From assembly GCF_000612625.1 (NCBI RefSeq), contig NZ_CCAS010000029.1, positions 1 through 51,914 on the forward strand: a stretch of 51,914 nucleotides of DNA. Reading direction: 5' to 3'. Below the pieces are notes generated by a model. That model did no database searches. It worked only from the letters and a program-made list of their open reading frames with translations, and was not told the DNA's origin. Within the stretch, counting starts at the first letter, position 1, and each line of letters begins with the position of its first letter. This document shows positions 26,216 to 34,661 of this stretch, piece by piece. Source of the DNA: Neobacillus jeddahensis (GTDB lineage Bacteria; Bacillota; Bacilli; Bacillales; Cytobacillaceae). Position numbers and translations under genes: made by a program.

Positions 26216-28882
26216 TTAAAGGTACTTCATGATCACATGTAAAAACGCTGGCACGTCGATCGGTTTGCTGACATAGTCTGCGAACCCCTTCGCTAGCGCA
26301 TGCTCGATCTGTTCGGGCATGGCGTTGGCGCTGACCGCAACAACAGGAATCGCTTTGGTGCGGGAATCGGCTTTTAAGCGCGCAACGACTTCCATTCCAT
26401 TCAGATCAGGCAGATTGATATCGAGCAGAATCACATCAGGCTGCCGCTCGGTTGCGACGGCTAGTCCATCACGCCCCTTCATCTCTGTGAGGAGGCCAAT
26501 CCCATCAATCGAGCCGAGGATTTCAGCCACCAGCTGTAGGTTCAAGGCATTATCTTCTATATATAAGATCGTAAAGTTGGCATCTTGAAGTGAAGGCTGA
26601 TCCCTTCCTTCTCGCTGATCCCCAGCGATGACATTCGTATCCGTCACAAGCGGCAGGCTGATCCAAAAATCACTGCCTATCCCTTCCTTACTCGCCACAT
26701 CCATCGTCCCGCCCATGGCTTGAATCAGCTGCAGGGCGAGCGGCAGGCCAATCCCCGCGCCGTCCTTCGCGACTGCCCCGACGCGATAGAATGGTTCAAA
26801 AATGCGCGCTTGTTCCACTAAGGGGATGCCAACCCCATTATCGATGATATGGACGAGCAGGTTCCCATCTCTGCGCTCGGCTCGAACCGTCACCGTCCCG
26901 CGCTCACGATTATATTTGATGGCATTATCCAACAGGTTTAAGAGAATTTGTTTGAGCCGTTTCGGATCGGCGCTGACGACAATATCGTCTTGTTGCTGGC
27001 AGTCATTACGGATCTCGATGGCTTCTTTGGCAGCAATCGGGGCGACAATTTGCAGGCATTCCTCAATCAGCGGATTAATGATGACCAGTTCTTGGCACAT
27101 CTTTAGTTTTCCCGCTTCAATCCGCGATAGGTCGAGGATATCGGTAATCAGCGTCAGCAAATGGTGACCGCTATTTTGAATGACCTTGACGAACTTTGCT
27201 TGCTTTGGCGTGAGCGTCTCCTCTAGCTCGAGCAATTGTGAAAACCCAAGAATGCTATTCAAGGGGGTACGCAGCTCATGACTCATATGGGATAAGAACC
27301 TGGTCTTCGCGTCACTCGCCTGCTCCGCCACTTCCTTCGCCCGCCGGTTCGCCTCTTCCATCCGTTTGCGCTCGGTGATGTCTTCAAATGTCCATAAATG
27401 ACCGCGCAGCTCCTGATCCATGAAAAATGGAAAATAGCTGCGTTTGACAAAGCGCCCATCGACTAATTCCATTTCCTCGACAACCGGTTCCTGTTTCTCA
27501 ATAATGCGCGCTACCTTCCTCTTCTCTTCGGCACCATCTTTATAATAGTCATAGTACTGTAGGGCATCTTGCCCGATGCTGTCCTTAATTGATCCGTGAA
27601 GATGGAACATGTCATGAAAGGGGCGATTGAGTGCCACCACTTTGCGATCATGACCGACCACAATCATCGCAATCGGCAAATTATCGATGATTGTGCGGCG
27701 GAGCGCATGCGATTCATGGAGCTGCTTCTCATTTTCCTTTTGATTGGTGACATCGACGCCTGAACCAATCACCTCTGTGACACGCCCGTTCTCGATAATC
27801 GGACTTAATATCACATAATAATCGACACCATTTAAGTTCGCTTCATAGTCGGCGATTTCTCCTGCCCACGCCTTCCGATAGGCTTCGAGCTTCCGGGCAG
27901 CCTGATCGGCGGGCAAGACATCCCTCAGTTCTTTCCCGACTAACTTCTCCGGGGTCAGCCCTAGTTTATAGAGCAACGCCCCTTCTGCGAACGTATGGAT
28001 ATAACGCTCGCCCTGTTTCACATATTTGAGCGTCAAGCCCTGCTGCCGTTTCAGGGTATTGGTGACATCCTGCTGGACCTTATCCAGCTCTTGTTTGTAG
28101 GCGTGTTCTGTCAGACGCAGCTTCTGCTCGACCCCGTATCGCTCTGAATAGGTGAGGGCAATAATCGTCACGATGATAATAATCGTCGCGAGTCCAAGTG
28201 TATATGCCAGCATATTCGTCGATACCGTTAGTTGATGAATCGTTGTCAGATCGCCAACATAGTGGTTTTGGGGCGGCCCTCCCGTAAAAGTAACGGATTC
28301 TATCGCCATATAGTGGACACTGGTGATGCAAAAGCCGATAAACGTCGAACCAAGGATTTTCTTCATTATTTTCTTTTCCGTCGTATTGATGATATAGACG
28401 GCAAAAAAGTAAATCCCGGCTGACACCGACAGGGCCATGATCACGGCAATGAAGAACAGCACCGTTTTGTACTGAAAGCCATCTTCCGTTTCCATCGATT
28501 TCATGCCTAGATGATGCATACCGACCATCGCGATTGCCATCAAGGCCACCGTTAGTGCTTGTCTCCACATCTGCGGTTTTTCTTTTACCAGGGTAAAAAA
28601 GAGACAAGCAAGGCCCAGGAAGGCGATGATAAATGAGGCAATGGTGAGCTCGAGGTTATAGCGCGTCAGCATGTGGATGTTGTAGCTGAGCATACCGATG
28701 AAGTGCATGGTCCAGATGCCTAGGGCCATGATAAAGGAGCCGGCGAGTGCCCAGGTTTTCTTTTCGGCGGCTTTGGCGCTAGCGATCCTGGTGATGATTT
28801 TTAGAGTTGCGAATGAGGTGATGATGGCGACGATAAAAGCTAGGATGACGAGTTTGATGTCGTATAGGCCGGTATAGGTCAT
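26216..28882 (-). CDS. MHYT-PAS hybrid sensor histidine kinase with receiver domain
   Basis: Large membrane sensor of 888 aa. Residues about 1-245 form the MHYT sensor: at least six helices carrying WTMHFIGMLS, VGMHHLGMKS and SVHYMAIES, the repeated Met-His motif thought to bind metal and sense a small gas. Two PAS domains follow (about 275-395 and 400-520), then HisKA (MSHELRTPLNS), HATPase (NLLDNAIKYN, DNGVGI, GAGIGLPLAL) and a C-terminal receiver (LYIEDNALN, LLDINLPDLNG, YVSKPID). There is no HPt domain, so output goes by another protein or stays internal. AGAGG precedes the ATG. It transcribes toward the EAL and LytTR genes. Confidence 0.93.
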   Translation of the reverse strand: MTYTGLYDIKLVILAFIVAIITSFATLKIITRIASAKAAEKKTWALAGSFIMALGIWTMHFIGMLSYNIHMLTRYNLELTIASFIIAFLGLACLFFTLVKEKPQMWRQALTVALMAIAMVGMHHLGMKSMETEDGFQYKTVLFFIAVIMALSVSAGIYFFAVYIINTTEKKIMKKILGSTFIGFCITSVHYMAIESVTFTGGPPQNHYVGDLTTIHQLTVSTNMLAYTLGLATIIIIVTIIALTYSERYGVEQKLRLTEHAYKQELDKVQQDVTNTLKRQQGLTLKYVKQGERYIHTFAEGALLYKLGLTPEKLVGKELRDVLPADQAARKLEAYRKAWAGEIADYEANLNGVDYYVILSPIIENGRVTEVIGSGVDVTNQKENEKQLHESHALRRTIIDNLPIAMIVVGHDRKVVALNRPFHDMFHLHGSIKDSIGQDALQYYDYYKDGAEEKRKVARIIEKQEPVVEEMELVDGRFVKRSYFPFFMDQELRGHLWTFEDITERKRMEEANRRAKEVAEQASDAKTRFLSHMSHELRTPLNSILGFSQLLELEETLTPKQAKFVKVIQNSGHHLLTLITDILDLSRIEAGKLKMCQELVIINPLIEECLQIVAPIAAKEAIEIRNDCQQQDDIVVSADPKRLKQILLNLLDNAIKYNRERGTVTVRAERRDGNLLVHIIDNGVGIPLVEQARIFEPFYRVGAVAKDGAGIGLPLALQLIQAMGGTMDVASKEGIGSDFWISLPLVTDTNVIAGDQREGRDQPSLQDANFTILYIEDNALNLQLVAEILGSIDGIGLLTEMKGRDGLAVATERQPDVILLDINLPDLNGMEVVARLKADSRTKAIPVVAVSANAMPEQIEHALAKGFADYVSKPIDVPAFLHVIMKYL

Positions 28883-29039
28883 GGCGATCCTCTTTCTGTA
28901 TATTTTATCTATTCGAGCTTTTCAGGCAGTATATTCCTCATTTCGACTCTATTTTGTCCCATTTGAGGATTAAACCCGACATTTCCCCTTTGGAGAATGG
29001 TATTATAGTGAAAACTTTCTTTTTCTAGGAGTGAGGAAG

Positions 29040-29213
29040 ATGACTTATTTATTACTGATGATTGAACAACATAGACAGGCTTTGGCCGAATTAGTAGCCA
29101 AGCATGGCATTTCCTCCCCCGAGGCGGTTGCCTGTAGCGAGCAGTTAGATCATTATTTGAATTTATTATTAATGAGTGAAGAAAATAGAAAGAGCAGCCA
29201 GGTTGAGTTTTAG
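29040..29213 (+). CDS. Spo0E-like aspartyl-phosphate phosphatase
   Basis: Small helical-hairpin protein of 57 aa of the Spo0E family, which dephosphorylates Spo0A~P and delays sporulation. The family pattern is clear: IEQHRQALAELVAKHGISS, then ACSEQLDHYLNLL with the SxxLD signature. I choose the ATG at 29040 because AGGAG lies 8 nt upstream; the GTG at 29031 overlaps that site. It is the only plus-strand gene in the signalling block and is flanked by a strong terminator. A TATTAT hexamer about 35 nt upstream may be its -10. Confidence 0.85.
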   Translation: MTYLLLMIEQHRQALAELVAKHGISSPEAVACSEQLDHYLNLLLMSEENRKSSQVEF

Positions 29214-29232
29214 CCACTTGGCTGCTTTTTTT
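29193..29232 (+). terminator. Terminator after the Spo0E-like gene
   Basis: AGCAGCCA pairs with TGGCTGCT around an internal loop, followed by seven T residues on the plus strand. The stem starts inside the last codons of the Spo0E-like gene. The converging LytTR gene ends 41 bp beyond it. Confidence 0.85.
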
Positions 29233-29273
29233 GTTTAGTGTTTGTTGATTTCCGCTTCTGGCGCGCTGGCTTT

Positions 29274-30008
29274 TTATAGCGGGAGTCGTTCGCGGACTTC
29301 GTGTATTTTTAATTTTGAGATGCTGGCGGTTTTGTCGTAATGGGTAAACTGCGCAATATAGGTTTCGTTTTGTGGTGTGATTTGCGAGACCCGTTTGAGA
29401 TTGATGATATTGGAGCGATGGACCTGGCAAAAGGATTCGTCGAGCCGGGCAAGGATTCGTCCCATTGTCTCGTTTGTTTCATAGATGTGTTGCTTCGTAT
29501 AGATCAGACATTTCTTGCCGACCTTCTCGATAAAGTAAATATCGTCGAGTGGGACGTACTGCATGCAGTTGGCCTCGCGTAACGGCAGAACCTTCCGCTC
29601 TTGTTGGGCGGTTGCTGGCTGGTTTTTTTCCCGTTCGAACGCGATGATGTTTTTTGCTTTTTCCATCGCCTGCAGGAAGCGTTTCATTTCGACTGGTTTG
29701 ACGATATAGTCGACGGCGGCCAGTTCGAAGGCCTCGACGGCAAAATCATCATAGCCGGTTAGAAAAATAAAGTTCATGTCAGGATAGAAGGAGCGGCATT
29801 CTTTGATGGCCTCGATGCCATTTTTCCTTGGCATATTGATATCAGTGATAACAAGATCAGGTTTTTTGACCATGACCTCTTCGACAAGTTCTTCGCCGTT
29901 TTCGCACCAGCTGACGATGTCGAAGTCGGGCTGGTCGCTGATAAAGTATTTCATGATTTCGATTGAGTCTTCGTTATCGTCTACTAGGATCAGTTTGATC
30001 GGATCCAT
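29274..30008 (-). CDS. LytTR-family response regulator
   Basis: Response regulator of 244 aa. The receiver shows LILVDDNEDS, phosphoacceptor Asp56 in VITDINMPRKNG, FLTGYDDFAVEAF and YIVKPVEM. The LytTR domain has DDIYFIEKVGKKCLIYT and FCQVHRSNIINLKRV. It lies about 130 bp downstream of the PAS-GAF kinase on the same strand, so the two probably form a two-component pair. It is a paralogue of the 24.3-kb regulator, sharing the DFAVEAFELAAVDYIVKP stretch almost exactly. AGGGA precedes the ATG. Confidence 0.92.
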   Translation of the reverse strand: MDPIKLILVDDNEDSIEIMKYFISDQPDFDIVSWCENGEELVEEVMVKKPDLVITDINMPRKNGIEAIKECRSFYPDMNFIFLTGYDDFAVEAFELAAVDYIVKPVEMKRFLQAMEKAKNIIAFEREKNQPATAQQERKVLPLREANCMQYVPLDDIYFIEKVGKKCLIYTKQHIYETNETMGRILARLDESFCQVHRSNIINLKRVSQITPQNETYIAQFTHYDKTASISKLKIHEVRERLPL

Positions 30009-30140
30009 GTCTCATTCCCTTTCGATGCGAGCAGTAGCAGCGGCCTCGTTCTAGGTCCGGAGCTGCCTTTTTGCTGGGCTTGGCTCTAGCCTGGCTGCGT
30101 AACTCGGTCAACGTCGTTCCTGCTCGTTTGAATTCTTTTT

Positions 30141-31718
30141 TTATACCTTCTTTAATGGAAGGGTAAACCAAAAGTGGCTTCCTTCCCCGGGGATACTGTC
30201 GACCCCGACAGTCCCATTCATTTCGTCCACTAAGCTTTTAACGATGGTTAATCCCATCCCGGCCCCGTCAATGTTCATCTCACGATTAAAGATCCGGTAA
30301 AAGGGGGTGAAAATGTTGGCCTGTTCCTCGGCGGCGATGCCAATGCCATTATCGCAGACACAAATTTTAATCTGGTCATCAAGAAGCTGACAGGTGACGC
30401 TAATTTCGCCGTACGGCTCAGTATATTTGATGGCATTGCCGAGTAGGTTTAGGAGCACTTGCGTGACCTTGGTGGCATCGGCCCAAACCGTCCAGCTGGA
30501 GTCCCATTCATCTGACCAATAGAGATGAATTTGTTTGCTGGAGGCTAGCGGCCTGACCATTTTGATGGTTTCCGATACCAGCGTACCCATCTGAATCGGT
30601 TCAAGCATGGCGATTGTTTTTTCATGATTTAGTTTGGCAATGTCTAAAATATTATTGATCAGCGACAACAAATGTCGGCCTGCTTTTAGGAGTTTTGCGA
30701 CTTTGTCCTGTTGCCCGCTTGTTAGCGGATCTCGTTGGTTATCTTCGAGAATTTGCGCAAACCCGATGATGGAATGGAGCGGCGTCCGTAATTCATGGCT
30801 CATCATCGACAGGAATTCGGATTTAGCGTGATTGGCCTTCTCGGCTTCCTCTTTCTTTATGGTTAATTCCGAAATGAGGCTGGTCCGATCGAGGGTGATC
30901 GCCACTCGCTCACAAATCGTCTCGATTAGTTCTAGTTCAGCCTCGGTAAAGCGTGCTCGCTTTCTTGATCCGAATGAGAGGGTGCCAATTAGTTTACCAT
31001 AAGACAATAAAGGATGACAGGCATAGGCCCTGACCCCAAATCCCTTGACTAATTCGACGCGTTCGTCGTCGCTGCTGTCAATATTCTCGACGACGACCCG
31101 CTCACGGTCACGGGCAACACAGCCACAGGCAGCTTCGCCGAACTCAAGCCACTCGATTTCCTCGGCGACATCAGCTGGGATGCCACAATAATTCATTAAT
31201 CGGATCTTTTCGCTGTCGCGGTCGTACATATAGTTAAAGTAAACATCAAGGTCCAAGTACTGGGCTAGTTCATGAAACAAAGCGTCAAGCAGCTCTTTTG
31301 GCTGTGTTTGTTTCATGAGGTGATTGGATGCTTCATGTAAGAGCTCTAATTTTTGATGTTGATCGTGGATGGTTTGCTCGACTAATTTTCTCGAGGTGAT
31401 GTCTTTTACGATCACCGTGACGCCATCGGGACCAGCATAAACGTGCCAATCCAGCCATTGGGCGGAGTGGTGCTCGAGTTGGAATTGCAGGTCGGTTTGC
31501 TGGGTAAGGGATTGCGTGATTTTATTTGTAATGGTGTGAACGATGCCTCCAGCGAGGTGGTGGTGAAGCGGTTGTCCGATCAGGTCGGTTTCCGCCATCT
31601 TCATAATCGTTCGTGCCGATTGGTTGATATAGGTTAGCTGCCCCTCCAAGTTAACGCTGAATACGCCGTCGGAGATCCGTTCTAGGACAGCAAGGGCAGA
31701 ATCTGGATGTTTTTCCAA
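30141..31718 (-). CDS. Cytosolic PAS-GAF sensor histidine kinase
   Basis: Soluble kinase of about 525 aa without membrane helices. Domains in order are PAS (about 12-115, GVFSVNLEGQLTYINQSA), GAF (about 135-280, with the cysteine-bearing EFGEAACGCVARDRE), HisKA (MMSHELRTPLHSII) and HATPase (NLLGNAIKYTE, DNGIGIAAEEQ, GAGMGLTIVKSLV). The GAF cysteines could bind a metal or sense redox; this is inference. The TTG at 31718 has AGCAGGTG 6 nt upstream, better than the GTG at 31727. Its partner is probably the LytTR regulator downstream. Confidence 0.9.
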   Translation of the reverse strand: MEKHPDSALAVLERISDGVFSVNLEGQLTYINQSARTIMKMAETDLIGQPLHHHLAGGIVHTITNKITQSLTQQTDLQFQLEHHSAQWLDWHVYAGPDGVTVIVKDITSRKLVEQTIHDQHQKLELLHEASNHLMKQTQPKELLDALFHELAQYLDLDVYFNYMYDRDSEKIRLMNYCGIPADVAEEIEWLEFGEAACGCVARDRERVVVENIDSSDDERVELVKGFGVRAYACHPLLSYGKLIGTLSFGSRKRARFTEAELELIETICERVAITLDRTSLISELTIKKEEAEKANHAKSEFLSMMSHELRTPLHSIIGFAQILEDNQRDPLTSGQQDKVAKLLKAGRHLLSLINNILDIAKLNHEKTIAMLEPIQMGTLVSETIKMVRPLASSKQIHLYWSDEWDSSWTVWADATKVTQVLLNLLGNAIKYTEPYGEISVTCQLLDDQIKICVCDNGIGIAAEEQANIFTPFYRIFNREMNIDGAGMGLTIVKSLVDEMNGTVGVDSIPGEGSHFWFTLPLKKV

Positions 31719-31865
31719 TTTATTCACCTGCTAAAAGTGTAAAGGATTTTGTCTCTTAATGGTATCCTATTTTTTTACTGTTGTTTAGTTGTAAAAGTTA
31801 GTAATCTGGAGAGCTGTTACTAAAAAGGGGCATAAAAACGAAGGAACCGTCTAAAAATTACAGGA

Positions 31866-31948
31866 TAAAGAAAACTCGCCGGTTGGCGAACCCCTAAGGG
31901 CAAAGACAGAGGCGTAGTTGCCCTTAAAGTTATCCTTTCCTATCGGCC
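31866..31948. repeat. Structured interspersed repeat, copy 2
   Basis: About 83 bp homologous to 21421-21514, with CTCGCCGGTTGGCGA hairpin, CCCCTAAGGGC, GACAGAGGCGTAGTTGC and CTTTCCTATCGGCC. Compensated changes keep the CTCRCC/GGYGA hairpin (CACC/GGCG here becomes CGCC/GGCG). The left inverted arm GATAGGAAAG of copy 1 is missing. As in copy 1, it sits directly after a terminator T tract on the minus strand. Confidence 0.6.
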
Positions 31949-31984
31949 AAAAAAAGCTATCAGATGAAGAACCCGTCTGATAGC
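31949..31984 (-). terminator. Terminator after the 51-aa ORF
   Basis: On the minus strand GCTATCAGA and TCTGATAGC form a 9-bp stem (11-nt loop) followed by seven T residues. It lies about 24 bp past the stop of the small ORF at 32008 and supports that ORF being transcribed. Confidence 0.75.
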
Positions 31985-32007
31985 CTTGTGATATATATTT
32001 TAACGTT

Positions 32008-32163
32008 CTAGCACATCACTAGTTGTTGTAAGTCTTCTTTTAAGTCTTCTAATAGTTTTTCAAGGGTTATTTCGGTTTCGTTGACGCCCTTCTCATAGGC
32101 CTTTTTCACTATTTCTGAAAAGTCGACAAGGTTTGCGTCTTTCTTGTTTCCGATCCGTTCCAA
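32008..32163 (-). CDS. Small 51-aa protein, possibly SinI-like
   Basis: Starting at TTG (32163), with AGGAGG about 10 nt upstream, the frame encodes a charged helical protein (NLVDFSEIVKKAYEKGVNET, then EITLEKLLEDLKEDLQQL). A competing ATG at 32170 gives only 25 codons in another frame. A terminator follows its stop. The pattern of an acidic-hydrophobic helix, then KGVNETEI, then a leucine-rich helix is faintly like SinI-type antirepressors (xxGIxxxEIxxFL), but the SinI tryptophan is absent. Treat it as an uncharacterised small protein. Confidence 0.5.
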   Translation of the reverse strand: MERIGNKKDANLVDFSEIVKKAYEKGVNETEITLEKLLEDLKEDLQQLVMC

Positions 32164-32750
32164 TTTCCATAATCCTCCTCCTATGTTTGCTAGTTACATA
32201 TTTTACTAGAACTAGCTTCAAATGTAAATATAAGTCACTTCGTAATATTTGTAATATTCATGAAATCGGTCGAATTCTGCCCATTCTTGCGGCATATTGT
32301 CATGACTAGCGGCAGGCGTCTTTGGAACTACATTCGCAAGAGGCACCCCTGAACCAGTTCTTTCTTCCTAATAATGAAACGGCCCATACTTAGTTACAGT
32401 CTTATACAGTAAGGAGGTGGTGAATGTAGAGGATTCGACATAATCTTAAGGCTGATGGCTGGAAGGGTATGATTGTCCAAAATGAAAAGGAAGTGACGTG
32501 GTGGATCGATGTGTGGAGGGAGTTCCGATAAAAAGGGCAACGAGCTGCCGCTGGCTTTTTCTATGCTTTACTGAAGACGAGTTAGCTTTCTTCGGATTCG
32601 GTATCCTGACGGCTAGCTTGAAACTGACAAGTAAAATGCGATGAACAGGGCGGCAAGCTTGGTTGAGAGTGGGAATGGTATCCTAGACGGGAATGGTTCT
32701 AGCCTAGGTTCATTTTCCCCAAAAAGGCTATGTACGGTTATAGCGTTTGC
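32164..32750. other. Gene-poor stretch, 587 bp
   Basis: I see no well-supported gene. A strong AGGAGGTGGTG at about 32411 is followed by ATGTAG, so it starts nothing obvious. A frame from about 32430 to 32531 (containing ADGWKGMIVQNEKEVTWWID) has no normal start codon. A GGGCAACGAGCTGCC-type hairpin with T-rich tail lies near 32535-32560. Confidence 0.4.
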
Positions 32751-33296
32751 TTAGTTTTTTTCAACCGTTCTGTCCAGTTCGATTGTTTTTTTGTGTTTTC
32801 TGTATACGTTTTTTTCTAAAAAGTGGCCTAAGAATCCCAGGGCTAACCCGAATAGAAGGCCGTTGAAGACGGGGTAGTCGAGAAATGCTATCTTTTTGAA
32901 CCAAGGTTGGTCATGAAGGAACAGACCTAGATCCATGCCAAGGACGATGCCTATGAAGAATCCGGACAGATAGGTTCTGGTGGCGACCGGTTCACCGATG
33001 AGCTTGCGGTTATTGGCTTTAGCGGCATTATAAGCCTGCCACATGGCATAGCCGTACAGGGCCGGGTAGAACAGTCCCCAGCTGTAATTAATGGAATGAT
33101 GACTGGCGAACACGTCGCCATTGAAGGAATCGAATAGGACTAGGTTTAAGTGTGCATGTAAATTGATGATGATCTCTAAGGCTAACAGCGTTATTCCGAG
33201 AAAATAATCCTTGTTATAGAGCTGGCCAAAGCCCGGTAACAACATCGACCAGCACAACGCTGCGTTTGGTGACATATATGGCCGACTATTTCTCAT
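32751..33296 (-). CDS. Small polytopic membrane protein (TM2-like N-terminus)
   Basis: Membrane protein of 181 aa with about four hydrophobic segments: LCWSMLLPGFGQLYNKDYF near the start, then LGITLLALEIIINL, a WGLFYPALYGYAMW segment and two helices around FFIGIVLGMDLGLFL and LLFGLALGFLGHFL. The PGFGQLYNKDY motif recalls TM2/DUF5683-type proteins. The ATG has AGAGGA upstream. Function is unknown. It is followed by no clear operon partner and lies between the signalling block and the WTA locus. Confidence 0.75.
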   Translation of the reverse strand: MRNSRPYMSPNAALCWSMLLPGFGQLYNKDYFLGITLLALEIIINLHAHLNLVLFDSFNGDVFASHHSINYSWGLFYPALYGYAMWQAYNAAKANNRKLIGEPVATRTYLSGFFIGIVLGMDLGLFLHDQPWFKKIAFLDYPVFNGLLFGLALGFLGHFLEKNVYRKHKKTIELDRTVEKN

Positions 33297-33670
33297 GGCC
33301 TTCCTCTCCCTTTTTATAAAATTTATACTACTATAATTTGCAGAGAAAATTCGGACTCTTTTATGTTAACATTTTTTTACATTTTTGTCCTATGTAAACT
33401 TTTCTAATAATGTAAAATTATTCAATTTATGATTTTCATTACCGCCATCTACACGCTGATATAAGGACGAACCATGAATCTAGGGCATTCTTGATTCGCT
33501 CACAACCGGAGTTGCTTCCATTGAATAAGCATTGTGGGGAATATGCAGAATAAAATACGTAAGCACATTTACATAATTTCCTTTTCTTTTTCATATCCAA
33601 TTTCCTATTTTTTTGTTACTCTATTTATTGGCACGTGAAAAATTTGTAAAATTTTTGGAGGTTTAATCGA
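33297..33670 (+). promoter_or_regulatory. LCP gene upstream region with TTTACA/TGTAAA palindrome
   Basis: The 374-bp gap has TTTACA at 33376-33381 and TGTAAA at 33393-33398, an inverted repeat with 11-bp spacer, and a second TGTAAA at 33411-33416. It could bind a regulator of the LCP gene or of the divergent membrane protein gene. No further gene is seen. Confidence 0.3.
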
Positions 33671-34600
33671 ATGAAGTCAGAAACTAAGAAGAAGAGAAAG
33701 TGGCTAAAAGTGACCGGCATAATTCTTCTTGTCCTGTTAATTGGAGGATTAGGATACGCATACACTGTTTATAAATCGTTTAAAAACGCTGTTACAACCA
33801 TGCATGAACCAATTGAACGAACACAATCTGAAAAACGTGAGGAACCTGTCGAATTTAAAGAGAAAAATCCTTTTACCGTTTTGATGCTTGGCGTGGATGA
33901 ACGAAAAGGAGATCGGGGCCGTTCCGATACGATGATTGTTCTTGCGGTCAATCCGAACAATAAATCAGTGAAAATGCTCAGCATTCCACGTGATACACGC
34001 ACTGAAATTGTCGGTAAAGGAAAGGATGACAAAATCAACCATGCTTATGCCTTTGGCGGCGTTGAAATGTCCATGAATACAGTTGAAAATTTCCTTGATA
34101 TCCCGATCGATTATTATATGAAGGTAAATATGGAAGGCTTTAAGGATATTGTGGATGCAGTTGGCGGAATCACCGTCCAAAATGATATTGACTTTACCCA
34201 AGATAAAATTCATTTTGCTAAAGGGCAATTGGAGCTAGATGGTACGGAAGCTTTAGCCTACACAAGAATGAGAAAACAGGATCCTCGAGGCGATTTCGGC
34301 CGTCAAACAAGGCAACGTCAAATTATCCAAGGGGTTATTAAAGAAGGGGCTAGCGTTTCAAGCCTAGCGAATTTCTCTGATATTTTTTCTGCTCTCGGGA
34401 ATAATGTCAAAACCAATTTAACCTATGATGACTTAGTGAACATTCAAAAGAATTACAAAGAGGCCGGAAGTAATATCCAACAGATGGAAATCAAAGAAAC
34501 TGGAACAAAGATCGATGGGATTTATTATGGACTAGTTTCTGCCGAAGAAAAACAGCGAATTCAAACAGAATTAAAGACTCAGCTTGAATTAACTAAATAA
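33671..34600 (+). CDS. LytR-CpsA-Psr (LCP) family wall-polymer ligase
   Basis: Membrane-anchored enzyme of 309 aa that attaches WTA or capsule from undecaprenyl carrier to peptidoglycan (TagT/U/V group). There is one N-terminal helix (about 14-31, VTGIILLVLLIGGLGYAYTV) and an extracellular LCP domain: FTVLMLGVDERKGDRGRSDT, MLSIPRDTRTEI, KINHAYAFGG, DYYMKVNMEGFKDIVDAVGG and TRMRKQDPRGDFGRQTRQRQ. The catalytic Asp and Arg residues are present. TGGAGG precedes the ATG. It converges with tagH across a shared terminator. Confidence 0.95.
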   Translation: MKSETKKKRKWLKVTGIILLVLLIGGLGYAYTVYKSFKNAVTTMHEPIERTQSEKREEPVEFKEKNPFTVLMLGVDERKGDRGRSDTMIVLAVNPNNKSVKMLSIPRDTRTEIVGKGKDDKINHAYAFGGVEMSMNTVENFLDIPIDYYMKVNMEGFKDIVDAVGGITVQNDIDFTQDKIHFAKGQLELDGTEALAYTRMRKQDPRGDFGRQTRQRQIIQGVIKEGASVSSLANFSDIFSALGNNVKTNLTYDDLVNIQKNYKEAGSNIQQMEIKETGTKIDGIYYGLVSAEEKQRIQTELKTQLELTK

Positions 34601-34602
34601 GA

Positions 34603-34661
34603 TAGCCTTTAACAAAAATGACCTTGGTTCTAGGAACCAGGGTCATTTTTGTTAAAGGCTA
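34603..34661. terminator. Bidirectional terminator between the LCP gene and tagH
   Basis: Two arms of about 21 bp (from TAGCCTTTAACAAAAATGAC) flank a GGTTCTAGGAACC core, giving a near-perfect long inverted repeat. It starts 2 bp after the LCP stop and its far arm includes the tagH stop codon. T-rich stretches occur on both strands. Confidence 0.9.

Noticed and set aside
28909..29430. 173-aa minus-strand frame opposite the Spo0E-like gene
   Set aside because: Low-complexity basic composition, no ribosome site, and it overlaps the well-supported Spo0E-like gene and its terminator.
32411..32531. Possible small gene with AGGAGGTGGTG site
   Set aside because: The first ATG is followed at once by TAG, and the longer frame with tryptophans lacks a usual start codon.
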